Of a stretch of DNA of 64,000 nucleotides, positions 16,012 through 25,073 are shown one piece after another. The DNA comes from JAICMB01 sp035295125 (GTDB lineage: Bacteria; Acidobacteriota; Terriglobia; Bryobacterales; Bryobacteraceae). A program made the translations under genes and the position numbers. Numbering within the stretch: the first letter of the stretch is position 1; each line of letters opens with the position of its first letter. Under the pieces are notes generated by a model that was not told the DNA's origin, did not search any database, and saw only the letters and a list, made by a program, of their open reading frames with translations. Location of the stretch: the NCBI GenBank assembly GCA_035295125.1, contig DATGJP010000045.1:1-64000 (forward strand). Reading direction: 5' to 3'.

Positions 16012-19000
16012 ATTCGAATCATAGCGCCATTGTTTCCGCTCCTCCTAGCTTTGGCAGGCCTCGCGTCGGCGCAGGCCGTCTGGTTCGAGCCGAACATCGG
16101 TCAGGTGAAAGGACAAACCCAATGGGTGGGCCATAGCAAAGGCGCCTACCTGTACATCACCTGCGACGAGGTCGTCTATACGAATCAGACCAACGTCCAC
16201 ATGCGCATGGTGGGCGGCTCGAAGCCTGCTCAGATAGAGGGCCTGGAACCAACTGGCGGCTTCTCAAATTACTTCGCAGGCCGCGATGAGAAGAGTTGGT
16301 TCACTGGCATTCCGCATTATGCGCGTCTGCGCTGCAGGGATGTGTATCCGGGCATCGATCTCGTCTATTACGGGTCGAATCGCAACGCCGAATATGACTT
16401 CGTGGTCAAGCCTGGCGCGGACCCAAGTCGGATTGAATTGGCGATCAGCCAACCAGTAGAAGTCGACCATGGCGACTTGGTAGTCGCGGGGTTGCGCCAG
16501 CACCGTCCGAGAGTTTTCCAGGACGAAACAGAGATCCCTGCCTCGTATGCCGTGGACTCGAGTGGGCATGTTGAATTTGCCCTGGCAACGTATGACCGAA
16601 CCCGTGAGGTCACAATCGATCCTGTTCTGGAGTTCTCCACATATCTCGGAGGGCCAGGGGATGATGGCGCGGCCGCCATCGCGCTCGATTCCGCCGGGAA
16701 TATATTCGTCGCCATCTCGACACAGTCTCCCGCGGCACCTACGTTGAATCCGTTTCAACAGACCAACATAGTAAGCCTGGCCCCTGCAGTCTTAAAGTTT
16801 GCACCTGACGGCAAGCGGCTACTGTATTTCTCCGTAATTGGCTCCGGAGGATGGGACGGGCCTTACGGCATGGCAGTCGATGCAAATGGCAGCGCAATCC
16901 TGACCGGGACAACGGAATCCGCCTATTTCCCTTTGAAGAACGCCGCGCAGACAACCATCACGGGTGGCATCTGGACGCCTTTCATGACGAAGCTCTCCCC
17001 GGATGGACGGTCTCTCGTATATTCGACCTACTACGGCGGCAGCGGACTCATCGATACGGCAAGCAGCGTCGCTGTGGACGGGCAGGGCAATGCGTTTTTT
17101 GCCGGCGACACGGTCTCGCACGATTTCCCAACCAGGAACGCCATTCAGCCACAGTTCGGCGGTGGAGCAAACGATTGCTTTCTCGTGAAAATGGGCCCTA
17201 ACGGCGATATCAGATTCTCAACCTATTACGGCGGAAGCGGAGGCGAGTACTGTCACGCCGTCGCCGTGACGGTAGATGGCGTCGTCATGGCTGGCTCATC
17301 GAACTCGCCGGACTTCCCATTCAAGAACGCCTATCAAACCGAGATGACCCCTCGCAATGGATTTCGAACTCCGACTTTGGTGAAGTTCTCTTCCGACGGG
17401 CAGGCTGTTCTTTTTGCCTCGTACTTCGGTGGTCTCGCGGCCGGAGATACGTATGCTATGACGACTGATGCGGTGGGCAATGTCTACGTGGCAGGAGCAG
17501 CGGATTTTAGCTTTCAGGTCAGGAATGCCTATCAGAGTATTGCGCTTTCAAGCGATACCGCCTTTCTCGCGAAATTCGATGCAGGCATGCAGAACCTGAT
17601 CTACGCGACGTACCTCGGTGGGACCGGCCAGTCCCAAGCCGAAGCAATTGCCGTCGACTCAAATGGAAGCGCTTATGTCGCCGGCTATACGACATCTGAC
17701 GGCTTCCCGACTAAAAACTCCCTCCAGCCGTTCAAGGGCGGAGGGGGCGCTAACGCCGATATGTTCATCTCGAAGTTCGATCCATCGGGTTCGACCTTGT
17801 TGTACTCCACGTTTCTTGGCGGATCGGACGCCGATTTTGCGAAGGGTCTTGCTTTGGATTCTCAGGGAAACGCCTATGTGGCCGGTTGGACAAGATCGGT
17901 GGATTTTCCAGTCGTCAACGCATTCCAGACGGTCTACGGAGGCGCCACAGATGGGGCTCTGCTGAAAATAACGGACACAAGCGTCGTCAGCTCTTCCCCG
18001 GTTTCTGTGTCGCCTGGCAGAGTGGCATTTCAGTACGTGCAAGGCGGTAACCTGCCTTCGGCGCAAACCATCGTCGTAAGCGGACCCTCTTTTACGCCAA
18101 GCACATCAGATCCGTGGCTCGGAGCCGTTGGTGGCGCATCAACCTTGTCAATCTCGGTTTCGCCCACTGGCTTAAGTCCCGGCACGTATAACGGCACTGT
18201 TCGATTGCTGCCGGAGGCCGGTTCACCGGCAATCGTCGATGTTTCGCTGCTTGTCCTCGCGCCAGGCGCGGTGATAACGTCTCTTACACCGTCGGCTATT
18301 CCTGTTGGTTCCGATGACACGGTTGTCACCGTGAACGGCTCCGGATTTACAGCGGCGTCAACGCTTGTATTCGGGGGAACAACTTGGTCCGCAAGTCCAG
18401 TGAATTTCGCCGCCGCATCGACTCTCACGTTCACTGTCCCGGCTGGATATCTATTGGACGCTAACGTGTACTCTATCGCCGTTCAGAATCCGCAATCCAC
18501 TCTTTCGAACGTTGTACCTCTGTCCGTCGGCGCAGCAGCACCATTATTCACGGCCGATTCGGTCGTAAACGCCGCAAGCTTCGCGGGCGGTCCAGTTGCT
18601 CCCGGTGAAATCATCACAGTTTTCGGAACGAATCTCGGGGGCGACGTCACATTCGACAACATTCCAGCCACCGTTCTTTATTCATCGCCAACCCAGCTAA
18701 GCGCGACGGTTCCTTACTCGGTCGCCGGACCACAAACGTCCCTAAGAATCGGTTTGTCCATCGCTGTCAGCCTGCCTCTTGCTGCCTCTGCGCCGGGAAT
18801 CTTCACAGCGTTTGCGAACGGCGACGGTACTTTGACACTCTACGCAACAGGTTGCGGCCTTCTCACGGAGGATGACGCTCAGCAGTGCAGGCTTCCAGTT
18901 TCCGCCACAGTCAATGGGGACCCGGCTCAAGTCCTTTCCTCCGGTGCGGCGCCAAACATGCCTCAAGGAACCAATCAAATCAACATGATGCTGCCGAGCG

Positions 19001-19080
19001 ACGTCGTCACCGGTTCGATCGTTGTTGTTGTGACAGTGGGAGCGGTTTCGAGCAGTTCGTTTGAATTTTACTTACCTTGA
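15991..19080 (+). CDS. Secreted SBBP-repeat (seven-bladed propeller-like) protein with Solibacter C-terminal domain
   Basis: About 1029 aa from the ATG at 15991, giving a signal peptide (HRSIHIRIIAPLFPLLLALA). No good ribosome-binding site decides the start; alternatives are ATG 15967 and TTG 16030. Residues 25-240 form a DUF7948-like domain (FEPNIGQVKGQTQWVGHSKG). Then come about seven SBBP repeats of the kind STYLGG...AIAVDSNGSAYVAG...FPT. Next are an Ig-like stretch, an IPT/TIG domain (ITSLTPSAIPVGSDDTVVTV) and a Solibacter-type C-terminal domain (VVNAASFAGGPVAPGEIITV; TIGR03437-like). It is probably extracellular or surface-attached, with role unknown. It is divergent from the TA module and overlaps its 5' end. 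Confidence 0.88.
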   Translation: MNHRSIHIRIIAPLFPLLLALAGLASAQAVWFEPNIGQVKGQTQWVGHSKGAYLYITCDEVVYTNQTNVHMRMVGGSKPAQIEGLEPTGGFSNYFAGRDEKSWFTGIPHYARLRCRDVYPGIDLVYYGSNRNAEYDFVVKPGADPSRIELAISQPVEVDHGDLVVAGLRQHRPRVFQDETEIPASYAVDSSGHVEFALATYDRTREVTIDPVLEFSTYLGGPGDDGAAAIALDSAGNIFVAISTQSPAAPTLNPFQQTNIVSLAPAVLKFAPDGKRLLYFSVIGSGGWDGPYGMAVDANGSAILTGTTESAYFPLKNAAQTTITGGIWTPFMTKLSPDGRSLVYSTYYGGSGLIDTASSVAVDGQGNAFFAGDTVSHDFPTRNAIQPQFGGGANDCFLVKMGPNGDIRFSTYYGGSGGEYCHAVAVTVDGVVMAGSSNSPDFPFKNAYQTEMTPRNGFRTPTLVKFSSDGQAVLFASYFGGLAAGDTYAMTTDAVGNVYVAGAADFSFQVRNAYQSIALSSDTAFLAKFDAGMQNLIYATYLGGTGQSQAEAIAVDSNGSAYVAGYTTSDGFPTKNSLQPFKGGGGANADMFISKFDPSGSTLLYSTFLGGSDADFAKGLALDSQGNAYVAGWTRSVDFPVVNAFQTVYGGATDGALLKITDTSVVSSSPVSVSPGRVAFQYVQGGNLPSAQTIVVSGPSFTPSTSDPWLGAVGGASTLSISVSPTGLSPGTYNGTVRLLPEAGSPAIVDVSLLVLAPGAVITSLTPSAIPVGSDDTVVTVNGSGFTAASTLVFGGTTWSASPVNFAAASTLTFTVPAGYLLDANVYSIAVQNPQSTLSNVVPLSVGAAAPLFTADSVVNAASFAGGPVAPGEIITVFGTNLGGDVTFDNIPATVLYSSPTQLSATVPYSVAGPQTSLRIGLSIAVSLPLAASAPGIFTAFANGDGTLTLYATGCGLLTEDDAQQCRLPVSATVNGDPAQVLSSGAAPNMPQGTNQINMMLPSDVVTGSIVVVVTVGAVSSSSFEFYLP

Positions 19081-19159
19081 GGACCGCTCTGGATCGCCTC
19101 CCGTGCGGAACGGCATTGCAGCTTGCCCTGCTTTGTTCGCGCACGGACCTGCACGCTAA

Positions 19160-19582
19160 TTATTTATCGTTCTTATCGGTGTCGCCGTGAGCCCCTTCCG
19201 CAGTTCCCCCGAGAAACAACTTGCGCCCATCAGCGAACGAAACGGACTGTCCCACGGCGCGGTTCGACCCATCTCTCGCCTGAAAGCCCTCCACGACGAC
19301 TTCGCTTCCGGGCGGCAAAGCGCTCTTATTGAAACCCAACCGGAGCAGGGCATTGGGACTGCCCCCTTCGACCATCCAACTCACCACCTTCCCGTCAGCG
19401 CCCTTCACGTCGATGTGAATCCAGGAATGCGGATTGACCCATTCCATGGTCGTCACGGTCCCGCGCAGCTTGAGAGGGCGATTGATATCGAACTCCGCGG
19501 CGAATGAGTGATGCGCCCCGGCCGGTGCTACCGACAGAATCAGACCGGCAAACACTGCTAATGACATCAGTTTCGTGCGCAT
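19160..19582 (-). CDS. Secreted DUF6152-family protein
   Basis: 140 aa. An ATG at 19597 overlaps the upstream gene's stop, but an ideal AGGAGG lies just after it and 6 nt before the ATG at 19582, so the second ATG is chosen; it also opens a clean signal peptide (MRTKLMSLAVFAGLILSVAP). Family marks are GAHHSFAAEFD, KLRGTVTTMEWVNPHSWIHI and GSPNALLRLGFNKSAL. The repeated His and NPHSW suggest metal or cofactor binding, unproven. This is the last gene of a three-gene operon whose other members encode two related exported proteins. Confidence 0.85.
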   Translation of the reverse strand: MRTKLMSLAVFAGLILSVAPAGAHHSFAAEFDINRPLKLRGTVTTMEWVNPHSWIHIDVKGADGKVVSWMVEGGSPNALLRLGFNKSALPPGSEVVVEGFQARDGSNRAVGQSVSFADGRKLFLGGTAEGAHGDTDKNDK

Positions 19583-19593
19583 TCGATCCCTCC

Positions 19594-20523
19594 TCATTTT
19601 GAGACATTCTCAGCGGCCCGGGCCCCGCTCAGTGTATTGGCTACACCCTGATTTCCCTCATGGCACGCAAACTCGAAAAGCGGCCCTTCGATGCGGACCA
19701 GCTGAATCTGCGCGGTCCAGGGACGCGTCCACGTCGCAGGGTCTTCCGCCGTAAATTCATAGACGATCGTATCTTTGTCGATTCGCCTGAATCGCTCTAT
19801 GAGGTGCAGGTTGGCGGTGGACCCGCGAAAAGCCGTCTTGTCGGTAAAATTCGTCGTGTCTACGACCAGCGTGTCGCCCTCCCAATGGCCGCGCGAATCA
19901 CCGTACCATTGGCGAACGCTCTGCGCCAGGTGCGGGCTCCCGTCGGTCGGAATGATGCGCGCGCTGTGGATCATTTCCTGCAACACCACGACATGGTCCG
20001 CGTCCTGCACAATCTGCAAATTGCTGTTGTACGCTGACGGGAGCATGGGCGGTCCTTCACTGGAATAGATGAGACAGCGTTCTTGCAGTGGACGGTTTTC
20101 CGGACCGTCGAATTGATGCCCGCGATTCCGCGCCGCGCGCTCGGCAATTCGCTTCTGCGCCTCTGGCGTCAAGGGAGGAACCCGTCCTTCCGGCCCCACA
20201 ATCAACGACGTCCGAAGAGTGGACGCTACCTTCGCCTGGCTCAGATCGAGCCCGTACTGGGACATGTTGTAGTGCTCGGGAGCCTGCGATCCCAGGCGTT
20301 CCCAACTCGACATTCCCAACACGCGCTTGGCGTTTTCGGCAGCTTCCTGCTCGGTATAGAATTCCTTACCCTTGAGGCTCGCCGGCCGTTCCAGAGGAAC
20401 TACGGAGGCGCTGGTCCAGATGCCCTGCAAATCGGGATGGCCGTCGGCGGTGCGGAAAGACGCCTGGCCGTAGACCGGCGCGGTCATGAGGAGCAACACG
20501 AATAACGAAGCGAGATGCGTCAT
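19594..20523 (-). CDS. Secreted acidobacterial protein of unknown function (paralogue A)
   Basis: 309 aa with signal peptide MTHLASLFVLLLMTAPVYGQ. Conserved motifs: TADGHPDLQGIWTS near the mature N-terminus, GHWEGDTLVVDTTNFTDKT in the middle and WTRPWTAQIQLVR near the end. The same motifs appear in the upstream neighbour, so the two are paralogues. Its start overlaps the neighbour's stop (ATGA). The family is abundant in Acidobacteria and usually stands with DUF6152 genes, as here; function unknown. There are many Tyr/Trp/His residues but no recognisable catalytic motif. Confidence 0.8.
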   Translation of the reverse strand: MTHLASLFVLLLMTAPVYGQASFRTADGHPDLQGIWTSASVVPLERPASLKGKEFYTEQEAAENAKRVLGMSSWERLGSQAPEHYNMSQYGLDLSQAKVASTLRTSLIVGPEGRVPPLTPEAQKRIAERAARNRGHQFDGPENRPLQERCLIYSSEGPPMLPSAYNSNLQIVQDADHVVVLQEMIHSARIIPTDGSPHLAQSVRQWYGDSRGHWEGDTLVVDTTNFTDKTAFRGSTANLHLIERFRRIDKDTIVYEFTAEDPATWTRPWTAQIQLVRIEGPLFEFACHEGNQGVANTLSGARAAENVSK

Positions 20524-21308
20524 TTGCTCACCTTCTTACGAAGCGGCCCGTACATCAATTCTTCCACGAATTCCACGCATTTGAATTCCAGGAGTTGAGC
20601 ATTGGGCTCTTCATGGCGATACAGAATCATGCTCATCTTCCAGGGCCGCGAGAACACTTTGGGATCTTCAATGCGGGCCTCGTAGAAGAGAGTGTCCGGG
20701 CTGCGCGGAGTGTAGCGCTCGATCACGTGGAGAGCATCGCTGTGGAAATTGCCCGCGCGGTCAAACCAGGTCTTGTCATTCAGGCCGGTGACATCAATGA
20801 CTAACGTCTCGCCCTCCCAATGCCCGTTCGACCAGCCCATCCAACTGTCGATCGGAGCTTCCGGCGCTTTTTGCATGTTCACCGTGCGAACCGCGCCGGC
20901 ATATTGATAGGAAAACAGGATGGTCTTGTCAGACTGTACGATCTGAAAAGGATAAGGCATGTACGTGGCGCGCGGCACGCCGGGCAGGTAGCATTTGACT
21001 TCCGGATCGAGGGTCAGACGGTTCGCAAAGTTTTCTCTTTTCTTTGCCGCCGCCTCCGGAAGATAGGGCAGATCGTTACCCTCCACCACACCCAATCCCG
21101 GTGGAACAGCTCCGATGGCTCCGAGTTGTGGAAACGGTCCGGCCGCCGCGGCGTGCCCCTGAATATCCCAATTTGCGGTGTTGAGTGCCTGCCAGATTCC
21201 GCCGAGATTCGGCTTGCCGTCAGCCGTGCGCGGCGCTCGATAAGCCGTGCTTTGAGCAGCGCAAGGCAATAGGATTGCGGCCGCCAGTACTAGCGTCTTC
21301 ACGTGCAT
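20520..21308 (-). CDS. Secreted acidobacterial protein of unknown function (paralogue B)
   Basis: 262 aa from the ATG at 21308, chosen because it opens the signal peptide MHVKTLVLAAAILLPCAAQS; earlier in-frame codons add an atypical leader. It shares TADGKPNLGGIWQA and GHWEGETLVIDVTGLNDKTW with paralogue A but is shorter in the middle. KCYLPGVPRATYMPYPFQIV resembles the region around RCLIYSSEGPPMLPSAYNSN in paralogue A. First gene of the three-gene operon; function unknown. Confidence 0.8.
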   Translation of the reverse strand: MHVKTLVLAAAILLPCAAQSTAYRAPRTADGKPNLGGIWQALNTANWDIQGHAAAAGPFPQLGAIGAVPPGLGVVEGNDLPYLPEAAAKKRENFANRLTLDPEVKCYLPGVPRATYMPYPFQIVQSDKTILFSYQYAGAVRTVNMQKAPEAPIDSWMGWSNGHWEGETLVIDVTGLNDKTWFDRAGNFHSDALHVIERYTPRSPDTLFYEARIEDPKVFSRPWKMSMILYRHEEPNAQLLEFKCVEFVEELMYGPLRKKVSK

Positions 21309-21340
21309 TATCCAACGATCATACAATCGCGGAACGACTC

Positions 21341-22378
21341 CTACCAGAACCATGCCTCAATCACGCGAGGAGGTGTGGCGGAGCCGCGCAGGACGCTGGT
21401 CGAGAATACAATCTGGGCATTCGGCCGCTCCCAGTCGCCGTCGGGGAGGTACGCAGGGTTCGTGAGCAGTTCCCCGGCGGCCCGTGTTCCGAGCATGGTG
21501 ACACCACCCGCGAGCACCATGGGATGCCCGGTGGTCCGGTTCATCACTCGTGCCACTACACCTCGATCCTCGCGCACGGAAGCGAACGGAATGTCCAAGC
21601 GGATGCTCCAGGTCGTTTGACCGCGATCGAGTATGGACGCGATGCGCGCGGCTATATCGAAGCTGAAGGTAAAGCGCAATTCCTCGGCGAGTCGAATGCC
21701 CCAGTCGTTATTCAGGGCGCCGATTAAGACCGCTGGGCCGAGCCGAAAGTCATCGAGGCCAGCTTCACTTTCGTGCGCGATCCGGTATGCGGCGCCGCAG
21801 GACGCAAGATAAGCAGTCAGCATCGCAAGTGTGACCGCGTCGGAAAAAGCCACCTTCCCGCTCTCGAGATTGAACATCTCGGCCAGCGTGAGTTGCTCCT
21901 TGCCCTTCGCTGTTTCGCCCTCTGCGAGAATTGGCGCCAGGCCCGGGCCGCTGATGCAAAGCAATAGCGGTTTTCCGCTCGCAAGCATCGGCGCCCAGAA
22001 TCGATCCAAAGCCGATCGCTCAGCCGGCATGGGACCGGTGGCGCCAAAATGCGGGATATATGAGCCGGGCGCGAAATCGATGTGGAGGCCGGCGGCCTGG
22101 CCATTCTCCTGATAGAACTGCGCCAGCCGGCGGCGCACGTCGCCAGCCGTGCTGCGTACGACATGGTCGGCGGCAGTGTCGTAACCCGTCGGCCGTCCAA
22201 AGACCTCGACGCCGATCGTGCGTTCCTTAAGAGTGTCGCCCTGGCCCGCGAGCGTCTGCTCGACGGCATACCGCAGCAATGCCGATGCCCTGCGGCTGTT
22301 GCGGAACGGTGCGCTGCCGAGGATACGCTCGAGTTGCTCGCGCACCTCAGCCTGCTCAGGGTTTCCCTGCCGCATCAT
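21341..22378 (-). CDS. Acidobacterial protein with N-terminal regulatory-type helical domain
   Basis: 345 aa from one of two adjacent ATGs (22378 or 22375). The open frame extends to 23344 but that part is antisense to the beta-glucosidase and is rejected. Residues 1-85 carry a conserved acidobacterial module: FRNSRRASALLRYAVEQTLA, LKERTIGVEVFGRP, YDTAADHVVRSTAGDVRRRL. It looks like a DNA- or protein-binding helical domain. The remainder (from FWAPMLASGKPLLLCISGPG) is a soluble alpha/beta region often found with it (FSDAVTLAMLTAYL, GPAVLIGALNNDWG, ITGHPMVLAGGVTMLGT-like end). Function unknown; divergent from the beta-glucosidase gene. Confidence 0.75.
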   Translation of the reverse strand: MMRQGNPEQAEVREQLERILGSAPFRNSRRASALLRYAVEQTLAGQGDTLKERTIGVEVFGRPTGYDTAADHVVRSTAGDVRRRLAQFYQENGQAAGLHIDFAPGSYIPHFGATGPMPAERSALDRFWAPMLASGKPLLLCISGPGLAPILAEGETAKGKEQLTLAEMFNLESGKVAFSDAVTLAMLTAYLASCGAAYRIAHESEAGLDDFRLGPAVLIGALNNDWGIRLAEELRFTFSFDIAARIASILDRGQTTWSIRLDIPFASVREDRGVVARVMNRTTGHPMVLAGGVTMLGTRAAGELLTNPAYLPDGDWERPNAQIVFSTSVLRGSATPPRVIEAWFW

Positions 22379-22486
22379 GTGTCCACAGTATGACACCGGC
22401 AGAGGGGTGCGGGACGGTCCTGCACCGGTGGGCGGGACCGTCCGGTTCTTGTGGCTGCCGCCGCTGTCGGATATTAATGAACCAGC

Positions 22487-24721
22487 ATGAGATTTAGCCG
22501 CTTTGCGTTCGCTCTCAATCTGTGTACCTGCGCCGCGTTTGCTGATTCGCCCCGGGACAGGGTTGAGGAGTTGCTCAAGCAGATGACTCTGGAGGAGAAA
22601 ATCGGTCAACTGACCCAGGTTGGAGGTGTCGCGTTTAGCCCCGACATGCCGAAGCCCGAGGAGGAGATTCGCAAAGGCCATGCCGGGTCGATTCTGTGGG
22701 TCTCGAAGACTGCCGACATCAACAGACTTCAGAAGATTGCGATTGAGGAAAGCCGGCTGAAGATTCCGCTCATATTCGGCCTGGATGTGATTCACGGATT
22801 CAAGACCATGTTTCCGATGCCGCTGGCGCTCGCGGCCTCCTGGGATCCGGCGCTGATCGAACAGGTGCAAACGGTGGCCGCCCGCGAGGCGCGCGCTGCT
22901 GGAATCGCGTGGACGTTTGCGCCCATGGTGGACATTGCCCGCGATGCGCGGTGGGGCCGCATCATCGAAGGGGCGGGAGAGGATCCGTTCCTCGGCGCCG
23001 CCGTGGCGCGGGCCCAGGTGCGCGGGTTCCAGGGCACGAATCTCAGCGCTTCCGACCGGATGCTCGCCTGCGCGAAACATTTTGCTGCATACGGGGCTGC
23101 CGAGGGTGGACGCGACTATGAGTCGGTCTTTATGTCCGAGTCTCAGATGCGAAACGTCTACCTGCCGCCGTTCCAGGCCGCGCTCGAAGCCGGCGTGGGC
23201 ACGTTCATGAGCGCATACATGGACCTGAACGACGTACCTGCGACCGGAAATGCGTTCCTGCTCCAGGACGTACTGCGGCGCGAGTGGAAGTTCAAGGGCT
23301 TTGTCGTGAGTGACGCCTTTGCAGTCGGCGATCTGGTGACTCATGGATTCGCCGCGGACCGGACCGATGCAGCCCGCCGTGCGTTCACCGCGGGGGTCGA
23401 CATGGACATGGCCAGCGGTACGTTCATAAACGAGCTTCCCGCCTTGGTGAAAGCCGGCAAAGTACCGATGGCTTCAATCGATGCGGCCGTCCGAGAGATT
23501 CTCACGGCGAAGGTGCGGCTGGGTTTGTTCGAGCGGCCGTATGCCGACGAGGCGCTTGCAAAACGAGTTACCGGTGTCCCCGCGCATCGCCAGTTGGCGC
23601 GAGTGGCCGCACAGCGGGCCGCAGTGCTTCTGCGGAATGAAGGTGGCTTGCTGCCGCTATCGAAGGACTCCCGTTCGGTCGCGGTAATCGGGCCCCTGGC
23701 CGAGTCCAAACGCGATCTGCTCACAATGTGGGCCGGGTTCGGTTTCGATCCTAGTGATACCGTGACCATCGCCCAGGGCATTCGGGAAAAACTGGGAGCC
23801 GCTGGTCACGTTGAATACGCGCCAGGCGTGCAGATCGCCAAGCAATACTCCTCGATGCTTGACGAGTTCATCAAGGATGGAGAGAAGCCGGAGGTCTGGT
23901 CCGAAGCGCGTGCAAAGGAGGAGTTCACAAAGGCCGTCGAGACGGCGAAGCGTGCCGGCACCATCGTCATGGTTCTCGGCGAGTTGTCCGGGATGGACGG
24001 CGAGTCGGCATCGCAGGCATCTCTGCAACTCCCGGGCCGGCAAGAGGAGCTTCTTAAGGCTGTGGTGGCCACAGGCAAGCCCATCGTGCTCGTGCTGGTC
24101 AACGGACGGCCTCTCGACATCGAGTGGGCCGCTGAGCACGTACCCGCGATTCTGGTGGCGTGGCATCCGGGCACAGAGGGCGGAAATGCCGTTGCTGACC
24201 TCCTCTATGGCGATGCGAATCCCGGAGGCAAGCTGCCCGTCACGTGGCCTCGAAATGCCGGCCAGGCTCCGATCTACTACGCGCACAATCGCTCACATCA
24301 GCCCGAAGACGACCCCAAGTTCAAGTCACGTTACTGGGACGAACCGAGTTCGCCGCTTTACCCGTTTGGCTATGGCTTGAGTTACACGCAGTTTACGTTC
24401 AGCGACCTTAAGGCGACACCGAACGAGGTGACGGCACAGGTTCAGAACTCGGGTTCGCTCGCGGGCGACCAGGTGGTGCAACTATATCTGCATCAGCGGT
24501 CGGGTAGTGCCTCGCGTCCTGTACGCGAACTGAAAGGGTTCGAACGCGTTACGCTGGAGCCGGGCGAGAAGCGGACGGTGCGGTTCCAGCTCGGTTCAAA
24601 TGAGTTGCGTTACTGGAGTGCAGCGCGCCACGACTGGGTCGAGGATGCGGCGGATTTTGACGTCTGGGTGGGGCCGGATTCGAACGCGTCGCTGCGCGGG
24701 GCGTTTAAGAGAACCCCGTAG
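22487..24721 (+). CDS. Exported glycoside hydrolase family 3 beta-glucosidase (BglX-like)
   Basis: 744 aa, close to E. coli BglX. The signal peptide covers about residues 1-19. The (beta/alpha)8 domain contains the substrate loop PLIFGLDVIHGFKTMFPMPL, KHFAAYGAAEGGRDY and the nucleophile D276 in GFVVSDAFAVGDL. The second alpha/beta domain follows (RNEGGLLPLSKDSRSVAVIG, VLGELSGMDGESASQASLQL), then a fibronectin-III-like C-terminal domain (PVRELKGFERVTLEPGEKRT). It would remove terminal beta-linked glucose or related sugars from oligosaccharides in the periplasm. It is monocistronic, followed by strong hairpins. Confidence 0.95.
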   Translation: MRFSRFAFALNLCTCAAFADSPRDRVEELLKQMTLEEKIGQLTQVGGVAFSPDMPKPEEEIRKGHAGSILWVSKTADINRLQKIAIEESRLKIPLIFGLDVIHGFKTMFPMPLALAASWDPALIEQVQTVAAREARAAGIAWTFAPMVDIARDARWGRIIEGAGEDPFLGAAVARAQVRGFQGTNLSASDRMLACAKHFAAYGAAEGGRDYESVFMSESQMRNVYLPPFQAALEAGVGTFMSAYMDLNDVPATGNAFLLQDVLRREWKFKGFVVSDAFAVGDLVTHGFAADRTDAARRAFTAGVDMDMASGTFINELPALVKAGKVPMASIDAAVREILTAKVRLGLFERPYADEALAKRVTGVPAHRQLARVAAQRAAVLLRNEGGLLPLSKDSRSVAVIGPLAESKRDLLTMWAGFGFDPSDTVTIAQGIREKLGAAGHVEYAPGVQIAKQYSSMLDEFIKDGEKPEVWSEARAKEEFTKAVETAKRAGTIVMVLGELSGMDGESASQASLQLPGRQEELLKAVVATGKPIVLVLVNGRPLDIEWAAEHVPAILVAWHPGTEGGNAVADLLYGDANPGGKLPVTWPRNAGQAPIYYAHNRSHQPEDDPKFKSRYWDEPSSPLYPFGYGLSYTQFTFSDLKATPNEVTAQVQNSGSLAGDQVVQLYLHQRSGSASRPVRELKGFERVTLEPGEKRTVRFQLGSNELRYWSAARHDWVEDAADFDVWVGPDSNASLRGAFKRTP

Positions 24722-25073
24722 GAGCGTCGACACTTCCGTCCTGGCAAAAGCCTGCCGCCCGATTGTGATGTAGGATGGCATCCTGCCGCCGATTGCCAAT
24801 CGGCGCGGGTCGGAGCTGGTTCCAAGTCACGGGCAGGCGGGTTCACAACCCGCCGCAGGCTAACAGCCTGCATCACAGGGGCCGCTGGTCCCGTCCCAAA
24901 GCCGGGGTGATGACCGCCATCAAAAACTTTAATCACCCTACCTCTCTCTTTCTTCGAGATTTCGAGTTAGAATAAGGAAATTCAATTTGCTCTTTGTTGA
25001 GCTCTTTCCCGTCTTTGAATAAAGCCCCGTAGCCTGTGCGGTTAATCAAGTCATTGCATAAGGAGGGGTTCCT
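24722..25073. other. 352-bp intergenic region: hairpin cluster, then AT-rich upstream region of the next gene
   Basis: The first half holds three perfect hairpins (24787-24871, listed separately). The second half (24930-25073) is AT-rich for this genome and probably holds the promoter of the receptor gene; TAGAAT near 24965 is a possible -10 but no -35 of quality was found. AAGGAGGGG ends 7 nt before the receptor's TTG start. No gene is supported here. Confidence 0.6.
24787..24871. repeat. Three consecutive perfect hairpins
   Basis: Hairpin 1 (24787-24805): CGCCGATT, loop GCC, AATCGGCG. Hairpin 2 (24836-24854): GGCGGGTT, loop CAC, AACCCGCC. Hairpin 3 (24855-24871): GCAGGCT, loop AAC, AGCCTGC, directly touching hairpin 2. 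No T-run follows, so they are not classic intrinsic terminators, though they may stop transcription or protect the 3' end of the beta-glucosidase mRNA. Confidence 0.65.

Noticed and set aside
22379..23344. N-terminal extension of the regulatory-type protein into the beta-glucosidase gene
   Set aside because: The extension is antisense to GH3 catalytic sequence; the protein's conserved domain starts right after the ATG at 22378.
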